64,000 nucleotides of DNA from Oceanobacter sp. 1_MG-2023 (lineage in GTDB: Bacteria > Pseudomonadota > Gammaproteobacteria > Pseudomonadales > Oceanobacteraceae). The translations under genes were made by a program, and so were the position numbers. The stretch spans positions 62,001-126,000 of the forward strand of contig NZ_JAUYWA010000003.1 of assembly GCF_030689025.1 (NCBI RefSeq), read 5' to 3'. Below, one piece after another: positions 56,019 to 64,000 of this stretch (the first letter of the stretch is position 1; each line of letters begins with the position of its first letter). The notes under the pieces were generated by a model. The model was not told the origin of the DNA. It worked only from the letters and a program-made list of their open reading frames with translations, and searched no databases.

Positions 56019-56882
56019 ATGAAAAATCTGGCTCAATGGGCCATGCAAAGCCGCCAGAGGGTAACTCTGGTTGCGGCCATTGCTTACGCTGTCCCCATGC
56101 TGTTTTGGCTGGGAGCAGCGTTCCAGGCGCTGGTGCTGTTGCGTCAGCCCTCCAGGGACAGTCTGCCGATGGTCCTGTGGTCTTCCTTGCCAGCATTGGC
56201 ATGGATGGCAGCAGGTGATCCGACCCCTGTTCTGGTAGCAGCAGGAACAATCCTGGCTGCTCAGGTACTTCGTTATTCGATTCGTCTTGATTGGGCGATT
56301 CTGACGGCGGTGGTACTGGGAGAATTGATTTATTGGTGTTTGCCCTTGTTGTTGGCCGATGTACTGCCGTTGGTAGTGTCCAGTAGCGAGGTTGCCGTCA
56401 GTGAAGCGTTAAAATCCAGTCCGGATTTACAAGCGCGCTTGCAACCTCTGGTTGCCCCCATGATTCATGGGGTACTGGCCGCTTTGCACACACTGGTTAT
56501 TATCTTGTGTCTGTTATTGGGACGCTATTGGCAGAGTGCCTTGTATAACCCGAAAGGGTTTGGCATTGAATTTCGACAGTTGCGTTTGCCGTTGGCATTC
56601 ACACTGCCTGCCGTACTGGTTGTGTTTACCGCAGGCCAGTTGTTGCCGGGATTGTCTGGCATGGTACCGGTGTTAACCGTGGCCATGATGTTGGCAGGCC
56701 TGGCAGTGTTCCATGGCGTGGTGCATGGCACTAACGCCAGCTCGAACTGGCTGTTGCCGATTTATATCGGTCTGGTCGTGTTTGGGCCTTACATGTACAC
56801 ATTACTAATTTTCGTAGCGGTGCTGGATAGCGTACTAGATATCCGCATGCGACTAAAAGACACGGCGTCTGGTGACAAATAG
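56019..56882 (+). CDS. Polytopic inner-membrane protein between rpsR and rplI (DUF2232-like)
   Basis: 287 residues, about seven to eight hydrophobic segments (for example [56 protein letters not shown]) and short loops. The pattern and the place between rpsR and rplI match the membrane protein found there in Pseudomonas and relatives (YybS/DUF2232-like). Function unknown; linked to ribosomal genes by position only. Confidence 0.8.
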   Translation: MKNLAQWAMQSRQRVTLVAAIAYAVPMLFWLGAAFQALVLLRQPSRDSLPMVLWSSLPALAWMAAGDPTPVLVAAGTILAAQVLRYSIRLDWAILTAVVLGELIYWCLPLLLADVLPLVVSSSEVAVSEALKSSPDLQARLQPLVAPMIHGVLAALHTLVIILCLLLGRYWQSALYNPKGFGIEFRQLRLPLAFTLPAVLVVFTAGQLLPGLSGMVPVLTVAMMLAGLAVFHGVVHGTNASSNWLLPIYIGLVVFGPYMYTLLIFVAVLDSVLDIRMRLKDTASGDK

Positions 56883-56911
56883 CACCGACTCCCTGTAATG
56901 AGGAATCCAAG

Positions 56912-57358
56912 ATGCAAATTATTCTGTTAGAAAAAGTCGCTAACCTGGGTGAACTGGGTGATCAGGTTAACGTTAAGCCTGGTTATGCACGTAACTTCCT
57001 GATCCCTAAAGGCAAGGCAGTTCCTGCAACCAAAGCAAACGTTGAACACTTCCAGGCGCGTCGCGCTGAACTGGAAGCGACTGCAGCAGCCAAATTGGCT
57101 GAAGCTGAATCCCGTAAAGAGAAAATCGAAGAAATCGAACTGTCTGTTGCCGTTAAAGCCGGTGATGAAGGCAAACTGTTCGGTTCTCTGGGTAATCGCG
57201 ATATTGCCGACCTGGCTTCTCAAGCCGGCGTTGAATTGGCCAAGGCAGAAGTTCGTCTGCCAACAGGTCCAATCCGCGCAGTTGGTGAATTTGATGTGGC
57301 GATTCACCTGCACCCAGAAGTAGAAGCGGTACTGAAACTGCACGTTGTGGCTGAATAA
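56912..57358 (+). CDS. rplI: 50S ribosomal protein L9
   Basis: 148 residues. N-terminal domain [20 protein letters not shown] with the [18 protein letters not shown] rRNA-binding loop, a long central helix, and a C-terminal domain ending in LHVVAE. Last of the operon, followed by a terminator. Confidence 0.97.
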   Translation: MQIILLEKVANLGELGDQVNVKPGYARNFLIPKGKAVPATKANVEHFQARRAELEATAAAKLAEAESRKEKIEEIELSVAVKAGDEGKLFGSLGNRDIADLASQAGVELAKAEVRLPTGPIRAVGEFDVAIHLHPEVEAVLKLHVVAE

Positions 57359-57411
57359 GTAACTGCTGTCAGTCTGTGGATACGGGTTATACCGGTTCAC
57401 CGGCTGCAAGG

Positions 57412-57452
57412 AAAAAGGCACTATAGGGAAAGACTCTATAGGGCCTTTTTTT
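57412..57452 (+). terminator. Rho-independent terminator after rplI
   Basis: AAAAAGGC-ACTATAGG...CTCTATAG-GGCCTTTTTTT: a stem of about 12 bp with an imperfect centre and a long T-run, 55 bp after the rplI stop. Confidence 0.85.
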
Positions 57453-57541
57453 ATGCCTGATGCCTGGGCGCCAGGTTGCGTTTCAGCATGCCCGCGACGA
57501 GCACAGCGTGTATTGATCAGACAGTATTCAGGAAGGATGGT

Positions 57542-58927
57542 ATGACTGACGACTATCACAACGATGACACGGCAACCACCAGCCAGCGTACCCCTCCGCA
57601 TTCGGTAGAGGCGGAGCAATCGGTACTGGGGGCCTTGATGCTGGATGAGCGCGCCTGGGAGTCGGTCAGTGAAACACTGCGGGACAACGACTTCTATCGC
57701 CATGATCATCGCTTGATTTTTCGTGCTATCCAGCATTTGTCTTCGGTTGAACAAGCCATTGATGTGGTGACGGTAGCAGAAGAACTGGAAGAGCGTGGCC
57801 AGCTGGAAAGCATCAAGGGTGGTTCTTATCTGGCCCGTTTGGTCGATATGACACCGTCGATCGAGAACTGCGATGCCTATGCCGAAATTGTTCGTGAGCG
57901 CTCGCAGCAGCGCCGCCTGATCGAAGCCGCCAGCGACATCATGCAAAAAGCCTACGAGCCAGGTGGGGATGAAACCCTGACCCTGATCTCGGATGCTGAA
58001 AAAGCCATTGCCGAAATCGCCGAAGGCAATCGCAAAGACGGTGGCCCTGAAAAAATTGCCCCGATTCTGAAAAACACCCTCGATCAACTCGATCAGATGT
58101 TCAACCAGCCCGATGGCCTGACCGGGCTGACCACCGGGTTTGATCACATTGACCAGCGTACCTCCGGTTTCCAGAAAGCCGATCTGGTGATTGTGGCCGC
58201 GCGGCCATCGATGGGGAAAACCACCTTTGCAATGAATCTGGTCGAAAATGCCTTGCTGGCCAGCAAGCGCCCTTGCCTGGTGTTCTCGATGGAAATGCCA
58301 TCAGAATCGATTGTGATGCGGATGTTGTCGTCGATTGGCAAGATTGATCAGAGCCGGATTCGTAGCGGCAAGCTGATTGAAGAAGACTGGCCCAAGCTCT
58401 CCGCCGCTGTCACCATGTTGAAAGACTTGCCACTCTATATCGATGACACCGCCGCCCTGACACCGCAGGAGATGCGTGCCCGCGCTCGCAAGATTTACCG
58501 TGAAAGCGGCGATCTGGCCTTGATCATGGTGGATTATCTGCAGCTGATGCAGGTATCAGGAAAATCGGAAGGCCGTACCCAGGAAATTTCCGAAATCTCA
58601 CGCTCACTCAAAGCCATTGCCAAGGAATTTGAATGCCCGGTGATTGCCTTGTCGCAGTTGAACCGCTCGCTGGAACAACGGCCGAACAAGCGCCCGGTGA
58701 TGTCAGATCTGAGGGAATCCGGTGCGATCGAGCAGGATGCTGATATTATTCAGTTTATCTACCGCGACGAAGTCTATAACGAAGACACGCCGGAAAAAGG
58801 CGTGGCTGAAATTATTACCGGCAAACACCGTAACGGCCCTATTGGTACCGACCGCCTGGCCTTTATTGGCAAGTACACGCGGTTTGAAAATCTGGCCCAT
58901 GGTTATGATGACTATGGAGATGAATAA
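57542..58927 (+). CDS. dnaB: Replicative DNA helicase DnaB
   Basis: 461 residues from the ATG at 57542. N-terminal domain (PPHSVEAEQSVLGALMLDER) that contacts primase, then the RecA-like motor: Walker A AARPSMGKTTFAMN, Walker B LIMVDYLQLM, and the arginine-containing end RNGPIGTDRLAF. No intein. Its usual place after rplI. A frame starting at 57476 adds 22 residues that look like leader sequence and is not used. Confidence 0.97.
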   Translation: MTDDYHNDDTATTSQRTPPHSVEAEQSVLGALMLDERAWESVSETLRDNDFYRHDHRLIFRAIQHLSSVEQAIDVVTVAEELEERGQLESIKGGSYLARLVDMTPSIENCDAYAEIVRERSQQRRLIEAASDIMQKAYEPGGDETLTLISDAEKAIAEIAEGNRKDGGPEKIAPILKNTLDQLDQMFNQPDGLTGLTTGFDHIDQRTSGFQKADLVIVAARPSMGKTTFAMNLVENALLASKRPCLVFSMEMPSESIVMRMLSSIGKIDQSRIRSGKLIEEDWPKLSAAVTMLKDLPLYIDDTAALTPQEMRARARKIYRESGDLALIMVDYLQLMQVSGKSEGRTQEISEISRSLKAIAKEFECPVIALSQLNRSLEQRPNKRPVMSDLRESGAIEQDADIIQFIYRDEVYNEDTPEKGVAEIITGKHRNGPIGTDRLAFIGKYTRFENLAHGYDDYGDE

Positions 58928-59008
58928 AGCGGTGATTGACTGCAGATATTAATACCCGTCACAGCCCGGCAGCAACAGCGCCTGTGACACGTCACTCAGG
59001 AATATTGA

Positions 59009-59569
59009 ATGAAATTTACCCCGACGCTGAAATTTAACGGCGGCCGCCTGCGGCCTCTGGAAGCGACAGACCGAGACGCACTGTTTGTGGTTTATCAACA
59101 GCCGGAATTACCGGGCCAGCGCCCGCTGGAGCAACCTGAGCAGCTGGATCGCATGATCGAACTCAGTGTGCAAATGGCCGCCACCCAGCGCGGCATGATG
59201 TGGGCAATCGAACTGGGTGATGACAACAGTGGTTATCAGTTGCTGGGGATGGCCAGTGCCTATGACTGGCAGCCATCCCTGTTGAAAGTGGCATTACGAA
59301 TCGACGGTTTACCCCGTTTAACCATGGCTGACCGGGCGGCGGCATTGACTGCCTGTATAAACTTTATGGCGGAAAAATATCACCTGCGCAGCGTTGCGTA
59401 TGCCTGGATTCAGGGGCAAAGCGACGCCATTCCGGCAATGCTGGAAAGCATCGGTTTCCAGCGCTCCGTGGTGATGCGGGATGGTTGGCGTCTGGGGCAG
59501 GATGACTACTGTGACCAGACGCTTTATCACCATATTTTGCCAGCAACAACGGCGGAGGTACGGCTATGA
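59009..59569 (+). CDS. GNAT-type acetyltransferase-like protein (first of two)
   Basis: 186 residues. The frame follows RimJ/RimL-type GNATs: GGRLRPLEATDRDALFVVYQ at the start, LLGMASAYDWQPSLLKVALR in the middle strands, and IPAMLESIGFQRSVVMRDGW at the acyl-CoA side. The CoA-binding R/QxxGxG/A loop is weak. It is coupled to the next gene by ATGA overlap. Substrate unknown. Confidence 0.72.
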   Translation: MKFTPTLKFNGGRLRPLEATDRDALFVVYQQPELPGQRPLEQPEQLDRMIELSVQMAATQRGMMWAIELGDDNSGYQLLGMASAYDWQPSLLKVALRIDGLPRLTMADRAAALTACINFMAEKYHLRSVAYAWIQGQSDAIPAMLESIGFQRSVVMRDGWRLGQDDYCDQTLYHHILPATTAEVRL

Positions 59570-60138
59570 ACTGGAATCTGCAAGCGGGGCCTTTTGTAAT
59601 CCGGTTACCGGTTATTGATCAGGATGGCGATGCCTTGTATGGCTTGCTCAAAGACCCTGATGCCAGTGCCCATATTCCCAAACCACCGATGTATGCATCG
59701 GTACAGTCACTGGATGAATTACGTCGTGCCTCGATGAAATTCAAAAGCCGTGAAGGGGCCTGCTGGCTGGTGGAGTGTCACAGCGGCGATGTCGATGCCC
59801 TGGCAGAACTGCTGGCGCGTGTCACACTGGACAGTATCAACTGGATGCTGAATAGCGCTCGACTGCAGTGGGAAGTCAGCCCATCCGTTGAGGTTGACGA
59901 GCTGGAAACCATTATCGGCGCGATAGAGGCTTTTTGTTTTAATGAGCTGGGATTACATCGACTGGAAGTGGCGCTGTTACCTGGTTCGACCCGGCATGAA
60001 GCCTTTCTGGATCAGCTAGGTTATCAGTATGAAGGTTGCTTGCCAGCGCAGCTGGAATTTGACGAGCAATGGCGGGATCTGAACTTGTATGCCCGATTGG
60101 CAACTGATGCAATGGTTGAGGCACCAACACCGCTCTGA
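59566..60138 (+). CDS. GNAT-type acetyltransferase-like protein (second of two)
   Basis: 190 residues with the same RimJ/RimL outline: FVIRLPVIDQDGDALYGLLK, ELETIIGAIEAFCFNELGLH, then HRLEVALLPGSTRHEAFLDQ and LGYQYEGCLPAQ, the usual end motif (xLGFxxEG). Probably a tandem paralogue of the gene before it, or a partner. Position after dnaB gives no hint of substrate. Confidence 0.75.
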   Translation: MNWNLQAGPFVIRLPVIDQDGDALYGLLKDPDASAHIPKPPMYASVQSLDELRRASMKFKSREGACWLVECHSGDVDALAELLARVTLDSINWMLNSARLQWEVSPSVEVDELETIIGAIEAFCFNELGLHRLEVALLPGSTRHEAFLDQLGYQYEGCLPAQLEFDEQWRDLNLYARLATDAMVEAPTPL

Positions 60139-60215
60139 TTGGGCGGTGAGACAACAGGGAGCGTGTTTTTGTCTTTCCGTTTTTATGAACAGAACCAATA
60201 AATGTTCCCAGATGG

Positions 60216-60830
60216 ATGAATACATTGACTGACACTCCTAGCAATACGCTCGCTGATCGCCATTTCCTGGAACAATTACGTCACCAGATGTTGTCGTTCG
60301 CCCGTCTGCAGTTGAATGACGACCATCTCGCTGAAGATGCCGTACAGGAAGCGCTGGCTGGTGCCCTGAAAAATGCCGATGCATTCAAACGCCAGGCGGC
60401 TTTAAAAACCTGGGTCTTTGCCATTCTCAAGAACAAAATCACCGATATCTTGCGGCAGAAGTATCGTTTGCAGGAACATATGCTGCCAGATGATGACGAT
60501 GGCTGTAAGAATGGTGAGGAGTTGGACGACCAATTGTTTGACCATCGGGGGCATTGGCAAGCTGACGAACGCCCACAGCATTGGGGTGCCCCGCAGCGAC
60601 TGGTTTATGAGCGGCAGTTCTGGCAAGTTTTTGATGCTTGCCTGAATCATTTGCCCGCACAGCAGGCTCGTGTCTTTATGATGCGGGAATTTCTCGAACT
60701 GAGCAGCAACGAAATCTGTTCTGCCCAGTCGGTCAGTGTCAGCAATTTGCACGTCTTGCTGTATCGGGCGCGGCTGCAGTTACGGGAATGCCTGGAAAAT
60801 AACTGGTTCTCAGGGGCACAGGAGGCATAA
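60216..60830 (+). CDS. ECF-type RNA polymerase sigma factor
   Basis: 204 residues. Region 2 is LEQLRHQMLSFARLQLNDDH ... LAEDAVQEALAGALKN, region 2.4 KTWVFAILKNKITDILRQ; region 4 is LPAQQARVFMMREFLELSSN ... EICSAQSVSVSNLHVLLYRA. The 55-residue linker with several Trp and Asp is longer than usual. It is directly followed by a zinc-finger anti-sigma gene (gap 2 bp). Confidence 0.9.
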   Translation: MNTLTDTPSNTLADRHFLEQLRHQMLSFARLQLNDDHLAEDAVQEALAGALKNADAFKRQAALKTWVFAILKNKITDILRQKYRLQEHMLPDDDDGCKNGEELDDQLFDHRGHWQADERPQHWGAPQRLVYERQFWQVFDACLNHLPAQQARVFMMREFLELSSNEICSAQSVSVSNLHVLLYRARLQLRECLENNWFSGAQEA

Positions 60831-60832
60831 TC

Positions 60833-61060
60833 ATGATGAATTGTCGTGAAGCAACACGGCTGATGTCGGAAGCACAAGAACGCAAGTTATCGTTGGGAGA
60901 AACGGCAGAGCTAAAAATTCATACGATGATCTGCGCTGGCTGTAAAAATTTTGGCCAGCAAATGCAATCATTACGCGGCATGATGCGTTCTTTTGCGCAG
61001 GGTGATGACCCGGAAGACAAGCCACCGGGTTGGCAGGGCCACAACAAAGACAACGAATAA
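60833..61060 (+). CDS. Small zinc-finger anti-sigma factor
   Basis: 75 residues. The ZAS motif is C4 (MNCREATRL) and H30-xxx-C34-xx-C37 (IHTMICAGCKNF), the zf-HC2 pattern. There is no membrane segment, so it is a soluble one-domain anti-sigma that may respond directly to redox or metal change. Two bases after the sigma gene. Confidence 0.85.
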   Translation: MMNCREATRLMSEAQERKLSLGETAELKIHTMICAGCKNFGQQMQSLRGMMRSFAQGDDPEDKPPGWQGHNKDNE

Positions 61061-61164
61061 CGCCGTTCCAGCACTTCTTGTCAGAGGCCAAATGGTGTCG
61101 ACAGCTTGATAACCCAATGAGGATTGGTACGCGCTGATCCTCTATTTATCAGACAGGAATTTTC

Positions 61165-61773
61165 ATGAGTCTTATCGATATACTCTATCGTCCAGCCGAC
61201 CGGGTCTTGCGATCGGCGCAACCACTGGATGGCCTTGCCCCTCTGTTGATGCGCCTCTATCTCGCTCCGGTCCTGATGCAGTCCGGCTGGGACAAAATGA
61301 TGACATTTGATAAGACAGTCAGCTGGTTTGGCAATACAGGCTGGGGGCTGGGCCTGCCCATGCCGGAAGTGCTGGTCGCACTGGTATCGGGCTTTGAATT
61401 TTTTGGAGCCTGGCTATTGATTGTCGGCCTGGCCGTTCGCTGGATATCGATTCCGCTGATGTTAATCATGATAATGGCAGCGCTGTCAGTACATTGGCAG
61501 TACGGTTGGCTGGCCATTGCCGATGCTTCCAGCTGGTTGGCCAATGAGCGGATTATGGCATCGGCAGAACGGCTGGAAGCCGCTCGTACGATTCTGCAGG
61601 AACACGGTCATTACGACTGGCTGACAGGTCGCGGTGCCTTTGCCATATTGAATAATGGCATCGAATTCGCTGCGACCTATTTTATTATGCTACTGAGCCT
61701 GTTTTTTACCGGTGGTGGCCGCTATCTGAGTATGGATTACTGGATTGCACGCCGTCATAACCTGTTGCGCTAA
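61165..61773 (+). CDS. DoxX-family membrane protein (HvfX-like)
   Basis: 202 residues with four hydrophobic segments: LMRLYLAPVLMQSGWDKMM, VLVALVSGFEFFGAWLLIVG, ISIPLMLIMIMAALSVHWQ and FAATYFIMLLSLFFTGGG. The extracytoplasmic stretch with ERLEAARTILQEHGHYDWLTGR looks like the HvfX branch of DoxX, which occurs with ECF sigma / copper-peptide (Hvf) clusters. The rest of an Hvf cluster (precursor, DUF692, DUF2063) is absent. Likely target of the sigma factor upstream. Confidence 0.78.
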   Translation: MSLIDILYRPADRVLRSAQPLDGLAPLLMRLYLAPVLMQSGWDKMMTFDKTVSWFGNTGWGLGLPMPEVLVALVSGFEFFGAWLLIVGLAVRWISIPLMLIMIMAALSVHWQYGWLAIADASSWLANERIMASAERLEAARTILQEHGHYDWLTGRGAFAILNNGIEFAATYFIMLLSLFFTGGGRYLSMDYWIARRHNLLR

Positions 61774-61879
61774 CGACCGACCGAATAACCCTGGTTGTTA
61801 TGATGACAGCGGTTATGGCCAGAGGTATGGGCAAACACCGGATACCCCCATACACGGCCACGATAACAAACAACAAGGA

Positions 61880-62533
61880 TCAGATCCGGTACGTCGCCCC
61901 GGTCATAACCCTGGACACGGCGCTCATGGCCATCTTGATAGGTAAGGGGAATTTGTGACCACCGGCTTCCAGAGCCGTGGTTGCGTGTCTGGCTTCGTCT
62001 TCCAGCATCTGTAATAACACCGCCTTGCTGCGTTCATCCTGCACTGGCAAGGCGCTGAGGTGAGACGTCAGGTGTTTGCATACCTGCTGCTCTGTTGCGG
62101 CAACAAATCCCAGACTGACCTTGTCACCGATCTTTCCTGCTGCGGCACCAATACCGAGGGACAAACCATAAAACAGTGGGTTGAGCAGGCTGGTATGGCC
62201 GTCCAGTTCCTTGATTCGGGCTTCACACCAAGCCAGGTGATCGATTTCTTCTGCCGCGGCTGTTTCCATTGCCTCGCGCACATCAGCCAGCTTGGCAGTT
62301 AATGCCTGCCCCTGATACAAGGCCTGGGCGCAAACTTCACCGGTATGATTAATACGCATCAAGGCGGCGGCATGCTGTCGTTCGGCGTCGGTCATCTCAT
62401 GCTGCTCACGCTGTTGGGCCGGCGATGGACGTGACGCGGCCGCGGCTCCCGGTACCAGAGTACGCAGGGCCTGGTCGGCACTGGCAAGCAAACGGTCAGG
62501 CAAGGAATATTGGCGAGTGGTTGGCTGGCTCAT
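61880..62533 (-). CDS. coq7: Demethoxyubiquinone hydroxylase
   Basis: Di-iron enzyme for the penultimate ubiquinone hydroxylation (C6), sharing a pathway with IspB at 9167. 217 residues from the ATG at 62533. Iron ligands: [31 protein letters not shown] and [17 protein letters not shown] (two ExxH motifs). A hydrophobic-amphipathic mid-part ([20 protein letters not shown]) allows membrane contact. The frame from 62569 adds 12 residues and is not needed. Confidence 0.94.
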   Translation of the reverse strand: MSQPTTRQYSLPDRLLASADQALRTLVPGAAAASRPSPAQQREQHEMTDAERQHAAALMRINHTGEVCAQALYQGQALTAKLADVREAMETAAAEEIDHLAWCEARIKELDGHTSLLNPLFYGLSLGIGAAAGKIGDKVSLGFVAATEQQVCKHLTSHLSALPVQDERSKAVLLQMLEDEARHATTALEAGGHKFPLPIKMAMSAVSRVMTGATYRI

Positions 62534-62679
62534 AAAAAGTCTCTCCGCAATGCGGGTATGGCAGGCCATCCCCGGAAAACTGAATCTGCTGACAGTTTAC
62601 GTTTTTCTGCGTTCTGATGCATGATTCGTATCATCGATATTCCTCCCCTTACTGACAGCCTGACAGAGAGAATCAAAGT

Positions 62680-64000
62680 ATGCAGGATGTACACGACCTG
62701 GCCCTGATGCTGGAGCGCCATACGCCCATTCTGGTGATAGAAACCCACGAAGAACCACGGGCGCTGGATTTACTGACGCGGTTGGCGATCAAACGGGGTA
62801 TGGCACTGCAACAGTGGACCCTGACCGATGGCTTGCGGCGACTGGGGTTTGGTGAAGACCCGGGACTGGAGCAGAGTGAAGTACCGGACCGGGCGCTGAT
62901 GCATATCAAGCAGCAGCAGCAGGGGGGGATTTTTGTTTTTTGTGATTTGCACCCGTTTCTCTCTGAACCGGCAACGGTCCGCTTGCTGAAAGATATTGCC
63001 TTGCAGCATGCCAATGGCGGCAAGACACTGGTCTTGCTCAGTCACCGCCTCACTGTACCGGATGAGTTGATGCGACTGAGCGCACGCTTCCAGCTGCAAT
63101 TGCCGAATGAGCAGCAACTGATGACCCTGGTGCAGGAAGAAGCGCGTCGTTATACCGCTCAAAGCGGGATGCGGGTCAAAACCGATGAAGCGACGCTGAA
63201 GCGGTTGGTTGCCAACCTCCGGGGCTTGACCTATTCCGATGCGCGGCGCTTGATTCGCGGGGCAATTGTGGATGACGGTGCGATTACGGCAGACGATGTG
63301 CCCGAAGTCAGCCGGGCCAAACTCCAGTTAATGGATATGGATGGCGTGATGGGGTTTGAGTACGACACCGCCCGCTTTGGCGATGTGGCCGGACTGGATA
63401 CCATGAAACAATGGCTGCAACGACGGCAGCAGGCGTTCTTGCAAGCTGATGCCAATATGCGGCCCAAGGGAATGCTGCTGTTCGGGGTACAGGGCAGTGG
63501 TAAAAGTCTGGCGGCAAAAGCCGTGGCGGGGAGCTGGGGAGTGCCCTTGTTACGGCTCGATATGGGTGCCTTGTACAACAAGTTTTTTGGTGAAACCGAA
63601 CGTAATTTGCGAGAGGCCCTGCAGCTGGCGGAGCTGATGTCACCATGTGTAGTCTGGATTGATGAAATCGAAAAAGCATTGGCGGGTGAAGGTGGCCAGG
63701 ACAACGGCGTCAGCCAGCGTTTGCTGGGCACCTTGCTGACCTGGATGGCGGAGCGGCAACAACCGGTGTTTGTGGTCGCAACCGCCAACAATATTCATGC
63801 CTTGCCACCGGAGTTGATGCGTAAAGGTCGTCTGGATGAAATCTTTTTTGTCGACTTGCCCGATGCCGGTGTGCGAGAGGCAATTTTCCGCATTCATCTG
63901 GGCAAGCGGGGCCATGATGCCGATGCCGTTGATCTGGGATTGCTGGCAGCAGCAACAGAAGGTTTTTCTGGGGCTGAAATTGAGCAGGTGGTGGTAGCAG
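62680..64000 (+). CDS. AAA+ ATPase, Ycf46-like (3' end outside window)
   Basis: 440 residues of a gene cut by the window edge. The N-terminal 250 residues include a non-catalytic module (HDLALMLERHTPILVIETHE; GIFVFCDLHPFL), and the C-terminal AAA domain has Walker A FGVQGSGKSLAAKA, Walker B CVVWIDEIEKAL, sensor 1 VVATANNIHALP and the Arg finger KGRLDEIFF. This is the layout of Ycf46-type single-ring AAA proteins found in cyanobacteria, plastids and many bacteria; role unknown. It is divergent from coq7. Confidence 0.85.
   Translation, partial: MQDVHDLALMLERHTPILVIETHEEPRALDLLTRLAIKRGMALQQWTLTDGLRRLGFGEDPGLEQSEVPDRALMHIKQQQQGGIFVFCDLHPFLSEPATVRLLKDIALQHANGGKTLVLLSHRLTVPDELMRLSARFQLQLPNEQQLMTLVQEEARRYTAQSGMRVKTDEATLKRLVANLRGLTYSDARRLIRGAIVDDGAITADDVPEVSRAKLQLMDMDGVMGFEYDTARFGDVAGLDTMKQWLQRRQQAFLQADANMRPKGMLLFGVQGSGKSLAAKAVAGSWGVPLLRLDMGALYNKFFGETERNLREALQLAELMSPCVVWIDEIEKALAGEGGQDNGVSQRLLGTLLTWMAERQQPVFVVATANNIHALPPELMRKGRLDEIFFVDLPDAGVREAIFRIHLGKRGHDADAVDLGLLAAATEGFSGAEIEQVVVA

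Noticed and set aside
56927-58147. A 406-codon open frame on the minus strand
   Set aside because: It covers both rplI and the dnaB start in antisense, including a terminator; not a gene.

Overview
The window is chromosomal DNA from a gammaproteobacterium. The order of the conserved genes (ispB / rplU-rpmA-obgE-proB; rpsT-murJ-ribF-ileS-lspA-fkpB-ispH followed by type IV minor pilin genes; pilSR; rpsF-rpsR-[membrane protein]-rplI-dnaB) resembles Pseudomonas and the marine Oceanospirillales. A marine relative such as the Thalassolituus/Oceanobacter group is my inference from layout and protein style; no species marker is present. I saw no tRNA, rRNA or CRISPR array.

Layout. (1) 1-7071: the left end of a Mu-like transposable prophage that continues beyond the window. 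It has a LexA-type repressor reading rightward, and a Ner-like regulator, MuA-type transposase, MuB-type ATPase and small early genes reading leftward. Near 7071 there are three copies of a probable transposase-binding repeat and a terminus abutting half of a small inverted-repeat element. (2) 7240-22789: housekeeping genes (dsbD, ispB, rplU, rpmA, obgE, proB, kdsA, rpsT, murJ, ribF, ileS, lspA, fkpB, ispH). (3) 22866-33379: one long leftward block for type IV pilus assembly: pilS-pilR, then fimT, pilX, a small secreted protein, pilY1, fimU, pilV, pilW and pilE. (4) 33494-41903: nadE, bamD, rluD, pgeF, a DUF4124 protein, ilvI-ilvH and an inositol monophosphatase. (5) 41965-49221: the tesA / ybbA-ybbP neighbourhood, rearranged. 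A segment spanning the tesA-ybbA junction is present twice, and each copy keeps a different gene intact. Between the copies lie a transposase remnant, an AT-rich two-gene operon (fatty acid desaturase plus an FeeM-like acyltransferase) and a 265-bp inverted-repeat element. (6) 49404-54641: a CobW-type GTPase, a secreted nuclease and an apparently Fur-controlled pair (flavodoxin-like protein plus a small protein). (7) 55276-64000: rpsF-rpsR-membrane protein-rplI, dnaB, two GNAT proteins, an ECF sigma / zinc-finger anti-sigma / DoxX group, coq7, and the start of an AAA+ ATPase.

The most interesting stretch is 42100-46240. It looks like an old merodiploid insertion that brought in foreign, AT-rich lipid-modifying genes with their own palindromic operator. 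The same 265-bp element occurs in half at the prophage boundary, which predicts that the phage inserted into a copy of it and that the missing half lies beyond the other prophage end, outside the window.
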